Assembly (NCBI GenBank): GCA_009377645.1
Contig: WHTQ01000008.1
Span: 1-64,000 of the forward strand
Length of the DNA: 64,000 nucleotides
Reading direction: 5' to 3'
DNA from: Micromonosporaceae bacterium
Lineage (GTDB): Bacteria; Actinomycetota; Actinomycetes; Mycobacteriales; Micromonosporaceae
Shown: positions 7,642 to 16,369 of the stretch, piece after piece
Layout: the number at the start of each line of letters is the position of its first letter
How positions within the stretch are numbered: position 1 is the stretch's first letter
Notes under the pieces: model-generated
What the model was told of the DNA's origin: nothing
The model's input: only the letters and a program-made list of their open reading frames with translations
Database searches by the model: none
Position numbers and translations under genes: made by a program

Positions 7642-10200
7642 TCAGTCGACCGGTCGGCGCGGCCAGGGCGGCCGCCGGATCGGCACCCCACCGGGCCGGT
7701 CGGCGGCGATCGCCCGCAACCGGGCCAGCAGATCGCTGCGGCTGGCGCAGTCCAGCCGCTGCCGCATCCGGGCCACGTGGTGCTCGACGGTCTTGGCCGA
7801 GATGAACAGGCGGTCGCCGATCTGCTTGTACGTGAGACCGTCGAGCAGGAGGGTGGCTACCTCCTGCTCGCGCTGGCTGAGCTGGCCGGTGGCCGTACCG
7901 GCCGCGCGGTCCCCGCCCTCGCCGCCCGCCGGCTGGGCCGCCCCCTGCTCCGCACCGGCCGGGCGGCCCTGCAGGACCCGGGCGCAGTCCAGCAGCCTGG
8001 TCATGGCCCGGCGGTCGGAGGTCCGGATCGCCGCCTGCCCGGCCAGCCGGGCCGCGTCCCACCACAGGCCCGCGCCGTGCAGCCCCCGGGCCGCGGCCTC
8101 CACCGCGCCCGGGTCCACCGTGCCGCGCAGCACCTCCACCCAGATCTCGGCTCCCGTGGCCACCACCGCCGCGAACCGGGAGTGGTGGGCGGTGGCGGTG
8201 AGGGCCGCCACGTGCTCGTCGGCCACCGCCGGTTCCTCGGCCAGGATGGCGGCGTGCACGCCGCTCCAGCGCAGCGGCGTCGCCCACAGCGGCGGGTCAC
8301 CCAGGCGATCGAGCAGCCGGTACGCCTCCTGCAGGTGCGGGCGCAGCCGGCTCTGCTCACCCAGCCGGGCCGCGGCCACCGCCAGCTCGCCCAGCGGCAG
8401 CAGCGTGAACAGGTCGAACGGGTGCCGGATCACCGCCTCCCGGGCCTGTCCCCAGCCGCGGTGCAGCGCGGCGAGATCGCTGTTGCGGCGGGCGATCCCC
8501 ACGTCCAGGGCGGCGGCGAACAGCAGGTCGCGGGGCTCCAGCCGGGTCGCCCCGGCGACCGCCGCGGCGCGGCGCTGGCCGGCGGCGGCGGTCCGGCCGC
8601 GGGCCATCAGGATCCAGGCCTGCAGCAGCTGGTGCCGCCGGGACATCAGCTGGGCGCCCATCTGGACCGCGATGGCGCGTTCCAGGACGGACTCCCCGAT
8701 CTCCAGCTCGCCGCCGTGCAGGGCTACCAGGGTGGCCAGCGCGGCCGGGCTGTCCGGCAGGAGCACCGCCCGGCTGGCCGGCTCCAGCAGGGCACAGGCC
8801 TGGACCAGCCGGGACAGGGCGACCGTCGGAGAGCCGGAAACGCTCTCCCGCACGCCGCCGGCCATCAGCGCAGCCGCGCTGGCGAGCAGGGTCGGCGGGC
8901 CGTCCGGCAGCGGCTGTTCGGCCCGGTCGGGCTGGCCGGCACCGAGGAAGCCGACGGTCGCGAAGGCGACCGACGAGGCGGTGCCCGACCACCGGTGCAG
9001 CTCGGCGCTGCGGCCAAGCTGGCCGCGGTGCGCGAGGGCGGTCGCGGCCACCGCGGCGCCCGCCGCCCGGTCGCTGGCCGACCCCGCGGCGATCAGCGGG
9101 TCGGCCAGCCGCAACCCCAGGTCGAGATCGCCGGCCAGGGCCGCGGCCAGCGCCCGGCGGGCGGCCGCCGCGGGCCGGCTGGCGGCGGCCGTTTTCAGCA
9201 GCTCCGCCGCCAGCGCCGGCTCCTCGGTCAGCGCCTCGTCCGCGGCGGCCTCGAACACACCGGCCAGCCCGGGGCCGCCGGCACCGACCTCGCGCAACGA
9301 GCGGACCAGTGGCAGCACCCCGCCGCCCCGGGCCCGCTGGAGCTCCGCCAGCCGCTGCCACACGGCGGTCCGGTGCGCCTCCGGGCTGAGCAGCGCGACG
9401 GCCCGCCGGGCGATCGGCACCAGCCGGCCGTCCGGCCCCAGCAGTCCGGTGGCCCGGGCGGCGTCCAGCACCTCGTCGGTCGCCGCCGGCTCCCGGCCCA
9501 GCAGGTCGCCGAGCAGGTCGGCCGTCAGCTCCAGGTCGGTGGCGGCCGCCAGCAGCACCGTGCGCAGGTCTCGATCCAGCTCGTCCAGGTCGGCCCGGAA
9601 CGGGGCCAGCGCCGCCACCGGCAGCTCGCGGCTGGGCCAGTCCAGCACCCGGACCAGCCGGTCGACCAGCCGGGGGACGCCGCCGGTCTGCGCGTGCAGG
9701 AACTCCACCAGCTCCGGGTCGGTGCCAGCCCCGGCTCCGACATCGGCGTCGAGGAAGTCCGCCGTCTGCTGCGCGGTGAACGGGGCGAGCCTCACCGGTG
9801 GTCCGGCCACCCGCAGCAGCTCGGCCAGCGCCGGCGGCCGGGGCCACGGCCGGTACGCGAGGACCAGGCCCAGCCGCCGGGCCTGCATCAGCTGGTGCAG
9901 CTCCCGCAGCCGGTCCTCGCCGAGCAGCTGCGCGTCGTCGGCCAGCACCACGCCGGGGCTGGTGCCGCCGTCCGGTTCCGGGGGTGCGAGCGGGTCGTGC
10001 CAGGCGTCCAGGACCGGGATCCCGGCGCGGCGGTACACCCCACCCAGGTCTTGCAGCAGGACGCTCTTGCCGTAGCCACCCGGCGCCCGGATGCAGACCC
10101 GCCGGGCCACCTGCGGGGCGGCGTCGACGGCGTCCCGCAGCGCCCGGCTCCGCTCGTCCGGCCTGGGCAGGGCCGGCGGCACGCTGGTTCGGAGGCTCAC
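7642..10200 (-). CDS. Large LuxR/LAL-type ATPase transcriptional regulator (IniR-like)
   Basis: 852 residues. An N-terminal P-loop ATPase (Walker A APGGYGKS at about 39-46, Walker B VVLADDAQLL near 84-93) is followed by a long Ala/Arg-rich helical, TPR-like region and a C-terminal LuxR helix-turn-helix (LSQREQEVATLLL...SAKTVEHHVARMRQRL, about 784-840). The size and layout match LAL regulators and the mycobacterial regulator IniR (Rv0339c), which is encoded next to iniBAC. Here it sits beside an Hsp70-like gene and divergent ini-type genes, so it probably controls them. It starts 55 bp after the Hsp70-like gene. Confidence 0.85.
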   Translation of the reverse strand: MSLRTSVPPALPRPDERSRALRDAVDAAPQVARRVCIRAPGGYGKSVLLQDLGGVYRRAGIPVLDAWHDPLAPPEPDGGTSPGVVLADDAQLLGEDRLRELHQLMQARRLGLVLAYRPWPRPPALAELLRVAGPPVRLAPFTAQQTADFLDADVGAGAGTDPELVEFLHAQTGGVPRLVDRLVRVLDWPSRELPVAALAPFRADLDELDRDLRTVLLAAATDLELTADLLGDLLGREPAATDEVLDAARATGLLGPDGRLVPIARRAVALLSPEAHRTAVWQRLAELQRARGGGVLPLVRSLREVGAGGPGLAGVFEAAADEALTEEPALAAELLKTAAASRPAAAARRALAAALAGDLDLGLRLADPLIAAGSASDRAAGAAVAATALAHRGQLGRSAELHRWSGTASSVAFATVGFLGAGQPDRAEQPLPDGPPTLLASAAALMAGGVRESVSGSPTVALSRLVQACALLEPASRAVLLPDSPAALATLVALHGGELEIGESVLERAIAVQMGAQLMSRRHQLLQAWILMARGRTAAAGQRRAAAVAGATRLEPRDLLFAAALDVGIARRNSDLAALHRGWGQAREAVIRHPFDLFTLLPLGELAVAAARLGEQSRLRPHLQEAYRLLDRLGDPPLWATPLRWSGVHAAILAEEPAVADEHVAALTATAHHSRFAAVVATGAEIWVEVLRGTVDPGAVEAAARGLHGAGLWWDAARLAGQAAIRTSDRRAMTRLLDCARVLQGRPAGAEQGAAQPAGGEGGDRAAGTATGQLSQREQEVATLLLDGLTYKQIGDRLFISAKTVEHHVARMRQRLDCASRSDLLARLRAIAADRPGGVPIRRPPWPRRPVD

Positions 10201-10255
10201 GGCGTCTCCCGCGCCGGACGCTTGTTCGCGCCGCTCACCGGACCTCCCGCGCCGC

Positions 10256-11536
10256 TCATAGGCGCACTCCGACCAGCCCGAGCCGTCGCTGACCGGCTCG
10301 TGCCCGGGGCAGCTTCAGTGGTGTGATCTTCACCGGTGGGCGGGGCGGCGGCTCCTCGCCCAGCGTCCCGTCCGCCACCTGCTCAGGCGGGTCCGGATCC
10401 GGGTTCGGTGGCCGGCCGGCCGGCGGCCCGGACGCCGATCCCGCCGGGAGCTCCGGAGCTGGGCGCATCGTCGCGATCTTAGCGGCCACCACCGCCGCCC
10501 CGGTCGCGGCGGTGTGCTGCGGCTCCGGCTCGACCGCGATCGGGGAACCGGGCAACCCGGCGGCCACGAGCTCGGCCACCAGCGGCATCTGGGCCGCCCC
10601 GCCAGCCAGCAGGATCCGGTCGGGCGGGTCGCCGCCGCGGCCGCCGGATCGGACGATCCCGATCAGCGCATCGACCGTGACCTGCAGCGCCGGCCGGATC
10701 AGCGCCTCCAGCTCGGTCCGGGAGATCGGCACCTCCACCTGCCCGTACGGAAGTGGCACCAGCACCTCGGTCTCGGTGGCCGCGGACAGCCGCTCCTTGG
10801 CCCGGGCACACTCGCGGCGTAGCCCGAACAGCGCCAGCCTGGCCTGCGGCCCGTCCCGGCGCAGCGTGCGGAACTCGCTGCCGAGCGCGGCCTGGACGTG
10901 GTTGACCAGCGCCTCGTCGACATCCGTCCCGCCGAACGGGTCGACCGAGGCGGCGCTGCCGAGCAGCCGGAAGCCGGCCCGCTCGGCCCAGCCGACCAGC
11001 GACGTCTCGAAGTCGCTGCCGCCCAGCGTGTAGACCGCCAGGGTGTCCCCGGGCCAGCCGTGCTGCCGGTGGCTCTCGGCGACCAGCACCGGCTCGGGCA
11101 GCAGCGAGACACCGGCCAGCCCGATCTCCCGGATCGCCCGCAGCAGCAGCCCGCGCCGGTACCCGCCCCAGCCGGCGGGATGGCTGATCACGACCCGTTC
11201 GGCGGGGGCGCCCTGCTGGAGCTGCACCTGCTCGACGACCCACATCGCCAGCACGGCGGTGAGCGCCTGCGGCGGGCACGGCTCACCCCCGACGACCAGC
11301 GGAACGTCGTCGCCGACCCGCCGGCTGAACCCGCGAGCCACCCGGCTCGCGTCGAGCGGCACCGGATCCGCCACCGTGAGGGCGCGGTCCGGCGCGAGGT
11401 GCAACGCCGACGGCACCGAGTGTGACCGGGCACCCAGGCGGACCACCTCCGGCGCGCCGAACCCACCTCCGCTGAGCTGGGAGATGGCGGCGGTCGTCGT
11501 GGTGCCACCGATGTCGATCCCCAGCACGTACGGCAT
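10256..11536 (-). CDS. Hsp70/DnaK-like ATPase lacking a classical substrate domain
   Basis: 426-residue actin/Hsp70-fold ATPase. Phosphate-1 loop GIDIGGTTTT at residues 6-15, connect/phosphate-2-type sequence GSDFETSLV, and the adenosine loop ILLAGGAAQMPLV. The rest is a Pro-rich tail of about 65 residues with no beta-sandwich peptide-binding domain, so it is not a normal DnaK. ATG at 11536 is chosen because GGAGGAG lies 7-9 nt upstream; longer starts have no ribosome site. It heads the minus-strand operon Hsp70-LuxR-helicase and diverges from the IniB-like gene. A role as an accessory ATPase of the envelope-stress locus is inferred from position. Confidence 0.85.
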   Translation of the reverse strand: MPYVLGIDIGGTTTTAAISQLSGGGFGAPEVVRLGARSHSVPSALHLAPDRALTVADPVPLDASRVARGFSRRVGDDVPLVVGGEPCPPQALTAVLAMWVVEQVQLQQGAPAERVVISHPAGWGGYRRGLLLRAIREIGLAGVSLLPEPVLVAESHRQHGWPGDTLAVYTLGGSDFETSLVGWAERAGFRLLGSAASVDPFGGTDVDEALVNHVQAALGSEFRTLRRDGPQARLALFGLRRECARAKERLSAATETEVLVPLPYGQVEVPISRTELEALIRPALQVTVDALIGIVRSGGRGGDPPDRILLAGGAAQMPLVAELVAAGLPGSPIAVEPEPQHTAATGAAVVAAKIATMRPAPELPAGSASGPPAGRPPNPDPDPPEQVADGTLGEEPPPRPPVKITPLKLPRARAGQRRLGLVGVRL

Positions 11537-11736
11537 CCGGAATGCTCCTCCCAACCGACCCGAACGGGCCACTGTCGTTCGTACCAAAGAACCTGGGGCG
11601 ACCGGGCCACCAATTATTAGCCCACCGATCCCCTAATCCCCTAACGCCGGAGCGCCCCGGCCCCCGGGCGAGCGGCGGACCGAACCCGGGGCGGTCCCCG
11701 ATGCCCAGAGGTCGCGCCGGCCCCTACGGTCTGCGC
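11537..11736. promoter_or_regulatory. Divergent control region between Hsp70-like and IniB-like genes
   Basis: On the plus strand TACGGT at 11725-11730 is 6 nt before the ATG at 11737, fitting a leaderless -10 box; no Shine-Dalgarno is present. On the minus strand GGAGGAG precedes the ATG at 11536. Between them an AT-rich patch (caattattag near 11611) is followed by a direct repeat CCCCTAA at 11630-11636 and 11638-11644, a candidate binding site for the neighbouring LuxR/LAL protein. The operator assignment is inference. Confidence 0.5.
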
Positions 11737-12762
11737 ATGGATTCGACTCAGACGTTGCACGACTTTGTGCTCAACCTGCTGACCAACACCGAGGCGCGCT
11801 CGGCGTTCCAGCTCGACCCGGAGGGCGCCTTGAACGAGGCCGGCCTCGGAGACATCACCGCGGCCGACGTCCAGGACGTGGTCCCGCTGGTCGTCGACTA
11901 CGCGGGCATCCAGGGCGGCGCGGGCCTCGCCGCGGTCGGCACCGACCTCGGCGCCGGTGCCGTCGGCGCCGTCCCGACCGATGTGATCGGCCAGCTGCAG
12001 GCGGTCACGCAGCTCGCCACCGGTGCCCAGTCGCCCAGTCTCGACGGCAACCTGGCCGCCGCGGGAGCGATCGCGGTCGACCCCACCGGCCTCAGCGCGG
12101 TGGCCACCGGCTGGGGGGGCGTGGGTGTCGCGACCGGCCAGTCCGGTATCCAGGCCGAGGTGTACGGGGGCCAGGACGTGGCCGCCACCCTGGACTCCGG
12201 GGTGGTCGAGCAGGTCGCCGCGGACCCGGGCGGCGCCGTGGACTCGGTGCTGGCCGACCCGCTCGGTACGGCCGGTGGCCTGACCGGCGGGACTCCGGTT
12301 GAGGGTGCACTCGGCACGGCCGACGGCCTGACCGGCGACCTGACGGGCGGCCTGACCGGTGGCTTGACTGGCGACCTGACGGGCGGCCTGACCGGCGGAA
12401 CCTCGGGCGATGGCGTGCTCGGCACCGCCGACGGTGTCCTCGGCACCACTGACGGTGTCCTCGGCACCGCTGACGGCCTGCTCGGCGGCGGCGGCGCAAC
12501 CGCCAGCGGCGGAGTGACCTCCCAGCTGGATGACCCGACCGATCTGATCGGCGACGTCACCGGCACCGCGACCGGTGCGCTGGACACCACCGGCGACGGC
12601 TCGTCGCTGGCCGGCAACGTCACCGGCACCGTCGACGGCACGCTGGACGGGGTCGGGGTGGGTGGCCTGCTCGGCGGCGGCGAGGCGAACGGCTCCGGCT
12701 CGGCCGGCGGCTCCACCGACACCGGCGGACTGCTGGACGACGCCACGGACATCCTCTTCTAG
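11737..12762 (+). CDS. IniB N-terminal-domain repeat protein
   Basis: 341 residues. The N-terminal 60 residues (LHDFVLNLLTNTEARSAFQ..DPEGALNEAGLGDITAADVQD) match the conserved N-terminal domain of mycobacterial IniB, product of the first gene of the isoniazid/ethambutol-induced iniBAC operon. The remainder is low-complexity Gly/Thr/Leu/Ala: LTGGLTGDLTGG units near residues 198-222 and GVLGTADGVLGTTDG units near 226-250. No signal peptide or membrane segment is evident. The two dynamin-like genes follow as in iniBAC. Its biochemical function is unknown. Confidence 0.8.
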   Translation: MDSTQTLHDFVLNLLTNTEARSAFQLDPEGALNEAGLGDITAADVQDVVPLVVDYAGIQGGAGLAAVGTDLGAGAVGAVPTDVIGQLQAVTQLATGAQSPSLDGNLAAAGAIAVDPTGLSAVATGWGGVGVATGQSGIQAEVYGGQDVAATLDSGVVEQVAADPGGAVDSVLADPLGTAGGLTGGTPVEGALGTADGLTGDLTGGLTGGLTGDLTGGLTGGTSGDGVLGTADGVLGTTDGVLGTADGLLGGGGATASGGVTSQLDDPTDLIGDVTGTATGALDTTGDGSSLAGNVTGTVDGTLDGVGVGGLLGGGEANGSGSAGGSTDTGGLLDDATDILF

Positions 12763-12790
12763 CGAGCACCAGACATTCTCCTGTGAAATC

Positions 12791-12833
12791 GGCAGGGAGG
12801 CGCCCTGGTCGGGGCCAGGGCCGCCTCCCTGCC
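12791..12833 (+). terminator. Strong hairpin between the IniB-like and first dynamin-like gene
   Basis: GGCAGGGAGGCG-CCCTGG (12791-12808) pairs with CCAGGGCCGCCTCCCTGCC (12815-12833) around a 6-nt loop: about 18 paired bases with one bulge. A short acttgaaaa tract follows. It may attenuate transcription between the abundant IniB-like product and the GTPases; without a clear T-run it is not a canonical terminator. Confidence 0.6.
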
Positions 12834-12869
12834 ACTTGAAAATCGCTCGGAAACCGGCACACTGGTTCG

Positions 12870-14861
12870 GTGATGGCACCGGTCTGGCTCGACGTGGTAG
12901 ACGAAACGGTCCGAGTGTGCGCGGCGCACGGCCGCACCGACTTGGTCCGGCGGCTCCAGCAGAAGCGGGCGCAGCTGCTCGACTCGAAGCTGCGGGTGCT
13001 GGTGACCGGTGAGCCGAAGCAGGGCAAGAGCCAGCTCGTCAACGCGCTCATCAACGCCGCGGTCTGCCCGGCCGGCGACGGCCCCACCACGTCCGTGCCG
13101 ACCGTGGTGCACCACGCCGAGGTGCCGACCGCCACGCTGGTTCACACCGCTGCCGGGGAGCCGGCCGGGCCGGCCGCGGTGCCGGACCGCACCCCGGTGC
13201 CGGTGGGCGAGCTCGCCAGCCGGATCAACGCCAGCCAGGCCGGCCGGCCGGACGGTGCCGTCCTGCACGCCGAGGTCGGGGTACCGCGCGGGCTGCTCGC
13301 GTCCGGGCTGGTCCTGGTCGACGGTCCGGGTTTCGACGGCGACGGCTCCGGTTTCAACGGTGACGCCCCCGGTTTCAACGGCGGCGCCCCCAACTTCGAC
13401 GGTGACGCCCCCAGCTTCGGCGGCGGCGAGCCGGCGAGCCGGGTGAGTCCGGTCGCGTCGCCGGCCCGGGCCGACGTTGTCGTGCTGGTCTCCGACGCCA
13501 CCCGGGAGCTGTCCGTGGCCGAGGTCGACCTGCTGCTGCGGATGGCGCGGGAGCACCCGCACATCGTGGTGGCGCTCACGAAGATCGACCTGGTGCCGCA
13601 CTGGCGGCTGGTGGCTGACCGCAACCGGCAGCACCTGGCCAGCGCCGGGGTGTCCGCGCCGCTGGTCCCGGTCTCGGCCACCCTGCGGCTGCAGGCGGCG
13701 CAAGCCAACGACCAGGCCATCAACGCGGAGTCCGGCTTTCCCGAGCTGATCGCCCGGTTGATCCGCAGCCACCGCGCGAAGCGGGACGTGCTGGCACCGG
13801 CCACCGTGGGCCTGCTGGTCAGCACGGTCATCCAGCAGCTCGCGACTCCGCTGCGGGCCGGGCTGTCCGCGGCCGGCGCGAGCGAGCCACTGGCGCGGCT
13901 GCACGAAGCCCAGCGGGCGCTCGACCAGCTGCGCCGGTGCTCCACCAGCTGGCAGAACACGCTCGGGGACGAGATGGCCAACCTGCTCTCCGACGTCGAG
14001 TACGACCTGCGGGACCGCACCCGGCAGATCCTGCGGGAGGTGGACGAGGCGTTCGACGCCGCCGACCCGCTGCGCGCCTGGGGGCCGTTCCAGTCCTGGT
14101 TGGAAACGGCCTGTACGGACGCTGCCGAGGCGAACTTCGCCTGGCTGGTCCAGCGGTGCGACTGGATCGTCAACCGGGTCGCGGGCCACCTCGCCGGGTA
14201 CGGGGAGGACGGCGTGCCGGAGTGGAGCGTCGAGACGCCCGGTGCGCTCAGCGAGCGGCTGGCCGCGATCGAGCAGCCCAACGTCGAACGGTTCACCCCG
14301 CTGCAGATGGCCTTCGCCGGACTGCGCGGCTCCTACATCGGCGTGCTGATGTTCGGCCTGGCGACCACGCTGGCCGGGATGCCGCTGATCAACCCGATCT
14401 CGCTCGGCGCCGGTGCGCTGTTCGCGGGCAAGAGCATCCGGGACGAGAGCAAGTCACTGCTCAAGCGCCGCCAGGCCACCGCCAAGTCGGCCGCCCAGCG
14501 CCACGTCGACGACTTCTTCCTGCGGCTCAACAAGGAGTGCAAGGACACCGCCCGGTGGGTGCAGCACCTGCTGCGGGACCACTACACAGCGCTGACCGAG
14601 CAGATCCACGACGGGATCGTCCACTCGGCGCGGACCGCCAAGCAGGCGGCCGACGCGGACGCGGTCGAGCGCGACCAGCGCCACCGTGACATCCAGGCGC
14701 AGATGCGGCGCCTGGCGGTCCTGTACGAGCGCGCCCAGCAGCTGGCCGCGGCTCGGGCCGCACCGACCGTCGGCGGGCCGGCACCGGCGGTCGACGGGCC
14801 GGCACCGACCGTCGCCGGCCCGGCGCCGGTGGCCGCCGACGGGCCGGGGCATCGGGCGTGA
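12870..14861 (+). CDS. Dynamin-like GTPase, IniA-type
   Basis: 663-residue dynamin-superfamily GTPase: P-loop GEPKQGKS at residues 47-54, DGPGF (G3) near 151-155, LTKIDLV (G4) near 236, and a hydrophobic hairpin SYIGVLMFGLATTLAG..INPISLGAGALFAG near 487-520 followed by a helical stretch. IniA and bacterial dynamins remodel the cell membrane; here a role in envelope-stress repair is inferred from the ini-type context. Odd: five 21-nt repeats (about 13327-13431) encode GFNGDAP-type units directly after the G3 motif, and the C-terminus has further PAPTV repeats. GTG 12870 and ATG 12873 are both possible starts. The stop overlaps the next gene. Confidence 0.85.
   Translation: MMAPVWLDVVDETVRVCAAHGRTDLVRRLQQKRAQLLDSKLRVLVTGEPKQGKSQLVNALINAAVCPAGDGPTTSVPTVVHHAEVPTATLVHTAAGEPAGPAAVPDRTPVPVGELASRINASQAGRPDGAVLHAEVGVPRGLLASGLVLVDGPGFDGDGSGFNGDAPGFNGGAPNFDGDAPSFGGGEPASRVSPVASPARADVVVLVSDATRELSVAEVDLLLRMAREHPHIVVALTKIDLVPHWRLVADRNRQHLASAGVSAPLVPVSATLRLQAAQANDQAINAESGFPELIARLIRSHRAKRDVLAPATVGLLVSTVIQQLATPLRAGLSAAGASEPLARLHEAQRALDQLRRCSTSWQNTLGDEMANLLSDVEYDLRDRTRQILREVDEAFDAADPLRAWGPFQSWLETACTDAAEANFAWLVQRCDWIVNRVAGHLAGYGEDGVPEWSVETPGALSERLAAIEQPNVERFTPLQMAFAGLRGSYIGVLMFGLATTLAGMPLINPISLGAGALFAGKSIRDESKSLLKRRQATAKSAAQRHVDDFFLRLNKECKDTARWVQHLLRDHYTALTEQIHDGIVHSARTAKQAADADAVERDQRHRDIQAQMRRLAVLYERAQQLAAARAAPTVGGPAPAVDGPAPTVAGPAPVAADGPGHRA
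13327..13431 (+). repeat. 21-nt tandem repeats inside the IniA-type gene
   Basis: About five consecutive 21-nt units of the form ggtttcaacggtgacgcccc, each encoding a variant of G-F-N/D-G-D/G-A/G-P/S. They begin at the DGPGF motif. The whole array keeps the reading frame, so array length can change without breaking the gene. Confidence 0.8.
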
Positions 14862-16315
14862 CCGGTAGCCCGCCGCTCGGGCAGTCGGTTCGGGCGCTGC
14901 TGACCAACGCCCTGGAGCTGTACCACGACAGCCCGGCGACGGCCGGCCAGCTGCACCACCAGCTGAGCCGGTTCGAGGAGCCGCTGCGGGTCGCGGTGAC
15001 CGGTCCCTGGCGGTCGGGGAAGTCGACGTTGGTCAACGCGTTAATGGGCGAGCAGGTCGCCCCGGTCGAGGTCCCGGACGGCCAGCAGGTGTTCACCTGG
15101 TACCAGGACGGATCCGCCCCGCACGCCGTCGCCTACCCGGCCGGGTACGAGCTGCCGGTCTCCCGTACCGCCGACGGGATGTCGGTCGACGTCCGGCGGT
15201 GGCAGCCGGCGCCGGTCAACGACTTGGTGGTCACCTGGCCCACCCGGACCCTGCGCCATACGACCCTGGTGGACACCCCCGCCGTTCCGGACGCCGGGGT
15301 CGAGGCTCCCCCGACCGCCGTCGCCGACATGATCCTGCGCGACGTCGACGTCGTGCTCTACCTCACCCGGGACGCGCGCGACACCGATCTGCACTTCCTG
15401 CAGCGGGCTCAGGCGGGGCTGGTTGCCCGGGCGGCACCGGTCAACCTGCTGCTGGTGCTGTCCCGGGCGGACGAGCTCGGTGGCGGTCGGCTGGATGCGC
15501 TGATCGCGGCCCGGCAGCTGGCCCGGCGCCAGCACCGCGACCCGCGGGTGGGCTCGCTGTGTCTCGGCGTGGTCGCCGTGAGTGGTCTGGTCGCGCTCGC
15601 CGGCCGGGTGCTGGGGGAGCCGGACTTCGCCGCGCTGGCCACGCTCGCCGCCACCCCCCGGGCCGAGCTGGACGGCTTCCTGCTGTCCACCGACCGGTTC
15701 ATCGGGCAGCAGTTCCCGGCGCCGGTGGCGGTCGAGGCCCGCCGGGCCCTGCTGGACCGGCTGGGCATCTTCGGCGTACGGCTGGCGGTGACGTTGATCC
15801 GGACCGGCAGCGACAGCCGGGCCGCGCTCGCCGCGGAGCTGGTCCGGCGCAGCGGGCTGACCGACCTCCGGGAGGCGGTCGCCCGCTGTTTCGTGGACCG
15901 GCGGGAGGTGCTCCAGGCCCGGTCCGCCCTGGCGGCGCTGGAGTCGATCCTGCACACCGACCCCCGGCCGGGGGTGGAGCGGCTGTCCGCCGGCCTGGAG
16001 CACGTCCTCACCACCAGCCACGACCTGCGGGAGCTGCGCCTGCTGGCCTGGCTGCGGCTGCACCGGGTCGGGTTCGACGGCGACCTGGCCGCGGAGGCCC
16101 GGCGACTGGTCGGCGAGAACGGCACCGGGGTGGCGGCTCGGCTGGGCGTCGACCGCCCCACCACCGCCGAGCTGTGGCGGCTGAGCGCCGACGCGCTGGC
16201 CCGGTGGCGGGAGCTGGCCGACGACCCGGTGCTGCGCCTGGACCAGCGGCGGGCGGCCCAGGTGGTGGTCCGCAGCTGCGAGGGGATCCAGGCCCGGCTG
16301 CGGCACCGGCCGTAG
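14858..16315 (+). CDS. Dynamin-like GTPase, IniC-type
   Basis: 485-residue GTPase with P-loop TGPWRSGKST at about 48-57, G3 DTPAV near 146, and G4-like SRADELGG near 203. It lacks the long hydrophobic insertion of the first GTPase, as IniC differs from IniA. GTG at 14858 overlaps the previous stop by 4 bp (GTGA), implying coupled translation and probably a partner role. In the mycobacterial locus iniC likewise follows iniA. Function in the membrane is by family analogy. Confidence 0.82.
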   Translation: MTGSPPLGQSVRALLTNALELYHDSPATAGQLHHQLSRFEEPLRVAVTGPWRSGKSTLVNALMGEQVAPVEVPDGQQVFTWYQDGSAPHAVAYPAGYELPVSRTADGMSVDVRRWQPAPVNDLVVTWPTRTLRHTTLVDTPAVPDAGVEAPPTAVADMILRDVDVVLYLTRDARDTDLHFLQRAQAGLVARAAPVNLLLVLSRADELGGGRLDALIAARQLARRQHRDPRVGSLCLGVVAVSGLVALAGRVLGEPDFAALATLAATPRAELDGFLLSTDRFIGQQFPAPVAVEARRALLDRLGIFGVRLAVTLIRTGSDSRAALAAELVRRSGLTDLREAVARCFVDRREVLQARSALAALESILHTDPRPGVERLSAGLEHVLTTSHDLRELRLLAWLRLHRVGFDGDLAAEARRLVGENGTGVAARLGVDRPTTAELWRLSADALARWRELADDPVLRLDQRRAAQVVVRSCEGIQARLRHRP

Positions 16316-16369
16316 CCGGGCGCTCCGGCCGCCCCCGAGCGAGTAGATTCCTCCGCAGGAGGTGACCGG

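Noticed and set aside
5863-10326. Very long plus-strand open frame (nearly 1,500 codons) across the helicase and LuxR genes
   Set aside because: It is antisense to two clear genes and its protein is Arg/Pro/Gly-rich with no motif, the usual shadow in GC-rich DNA.
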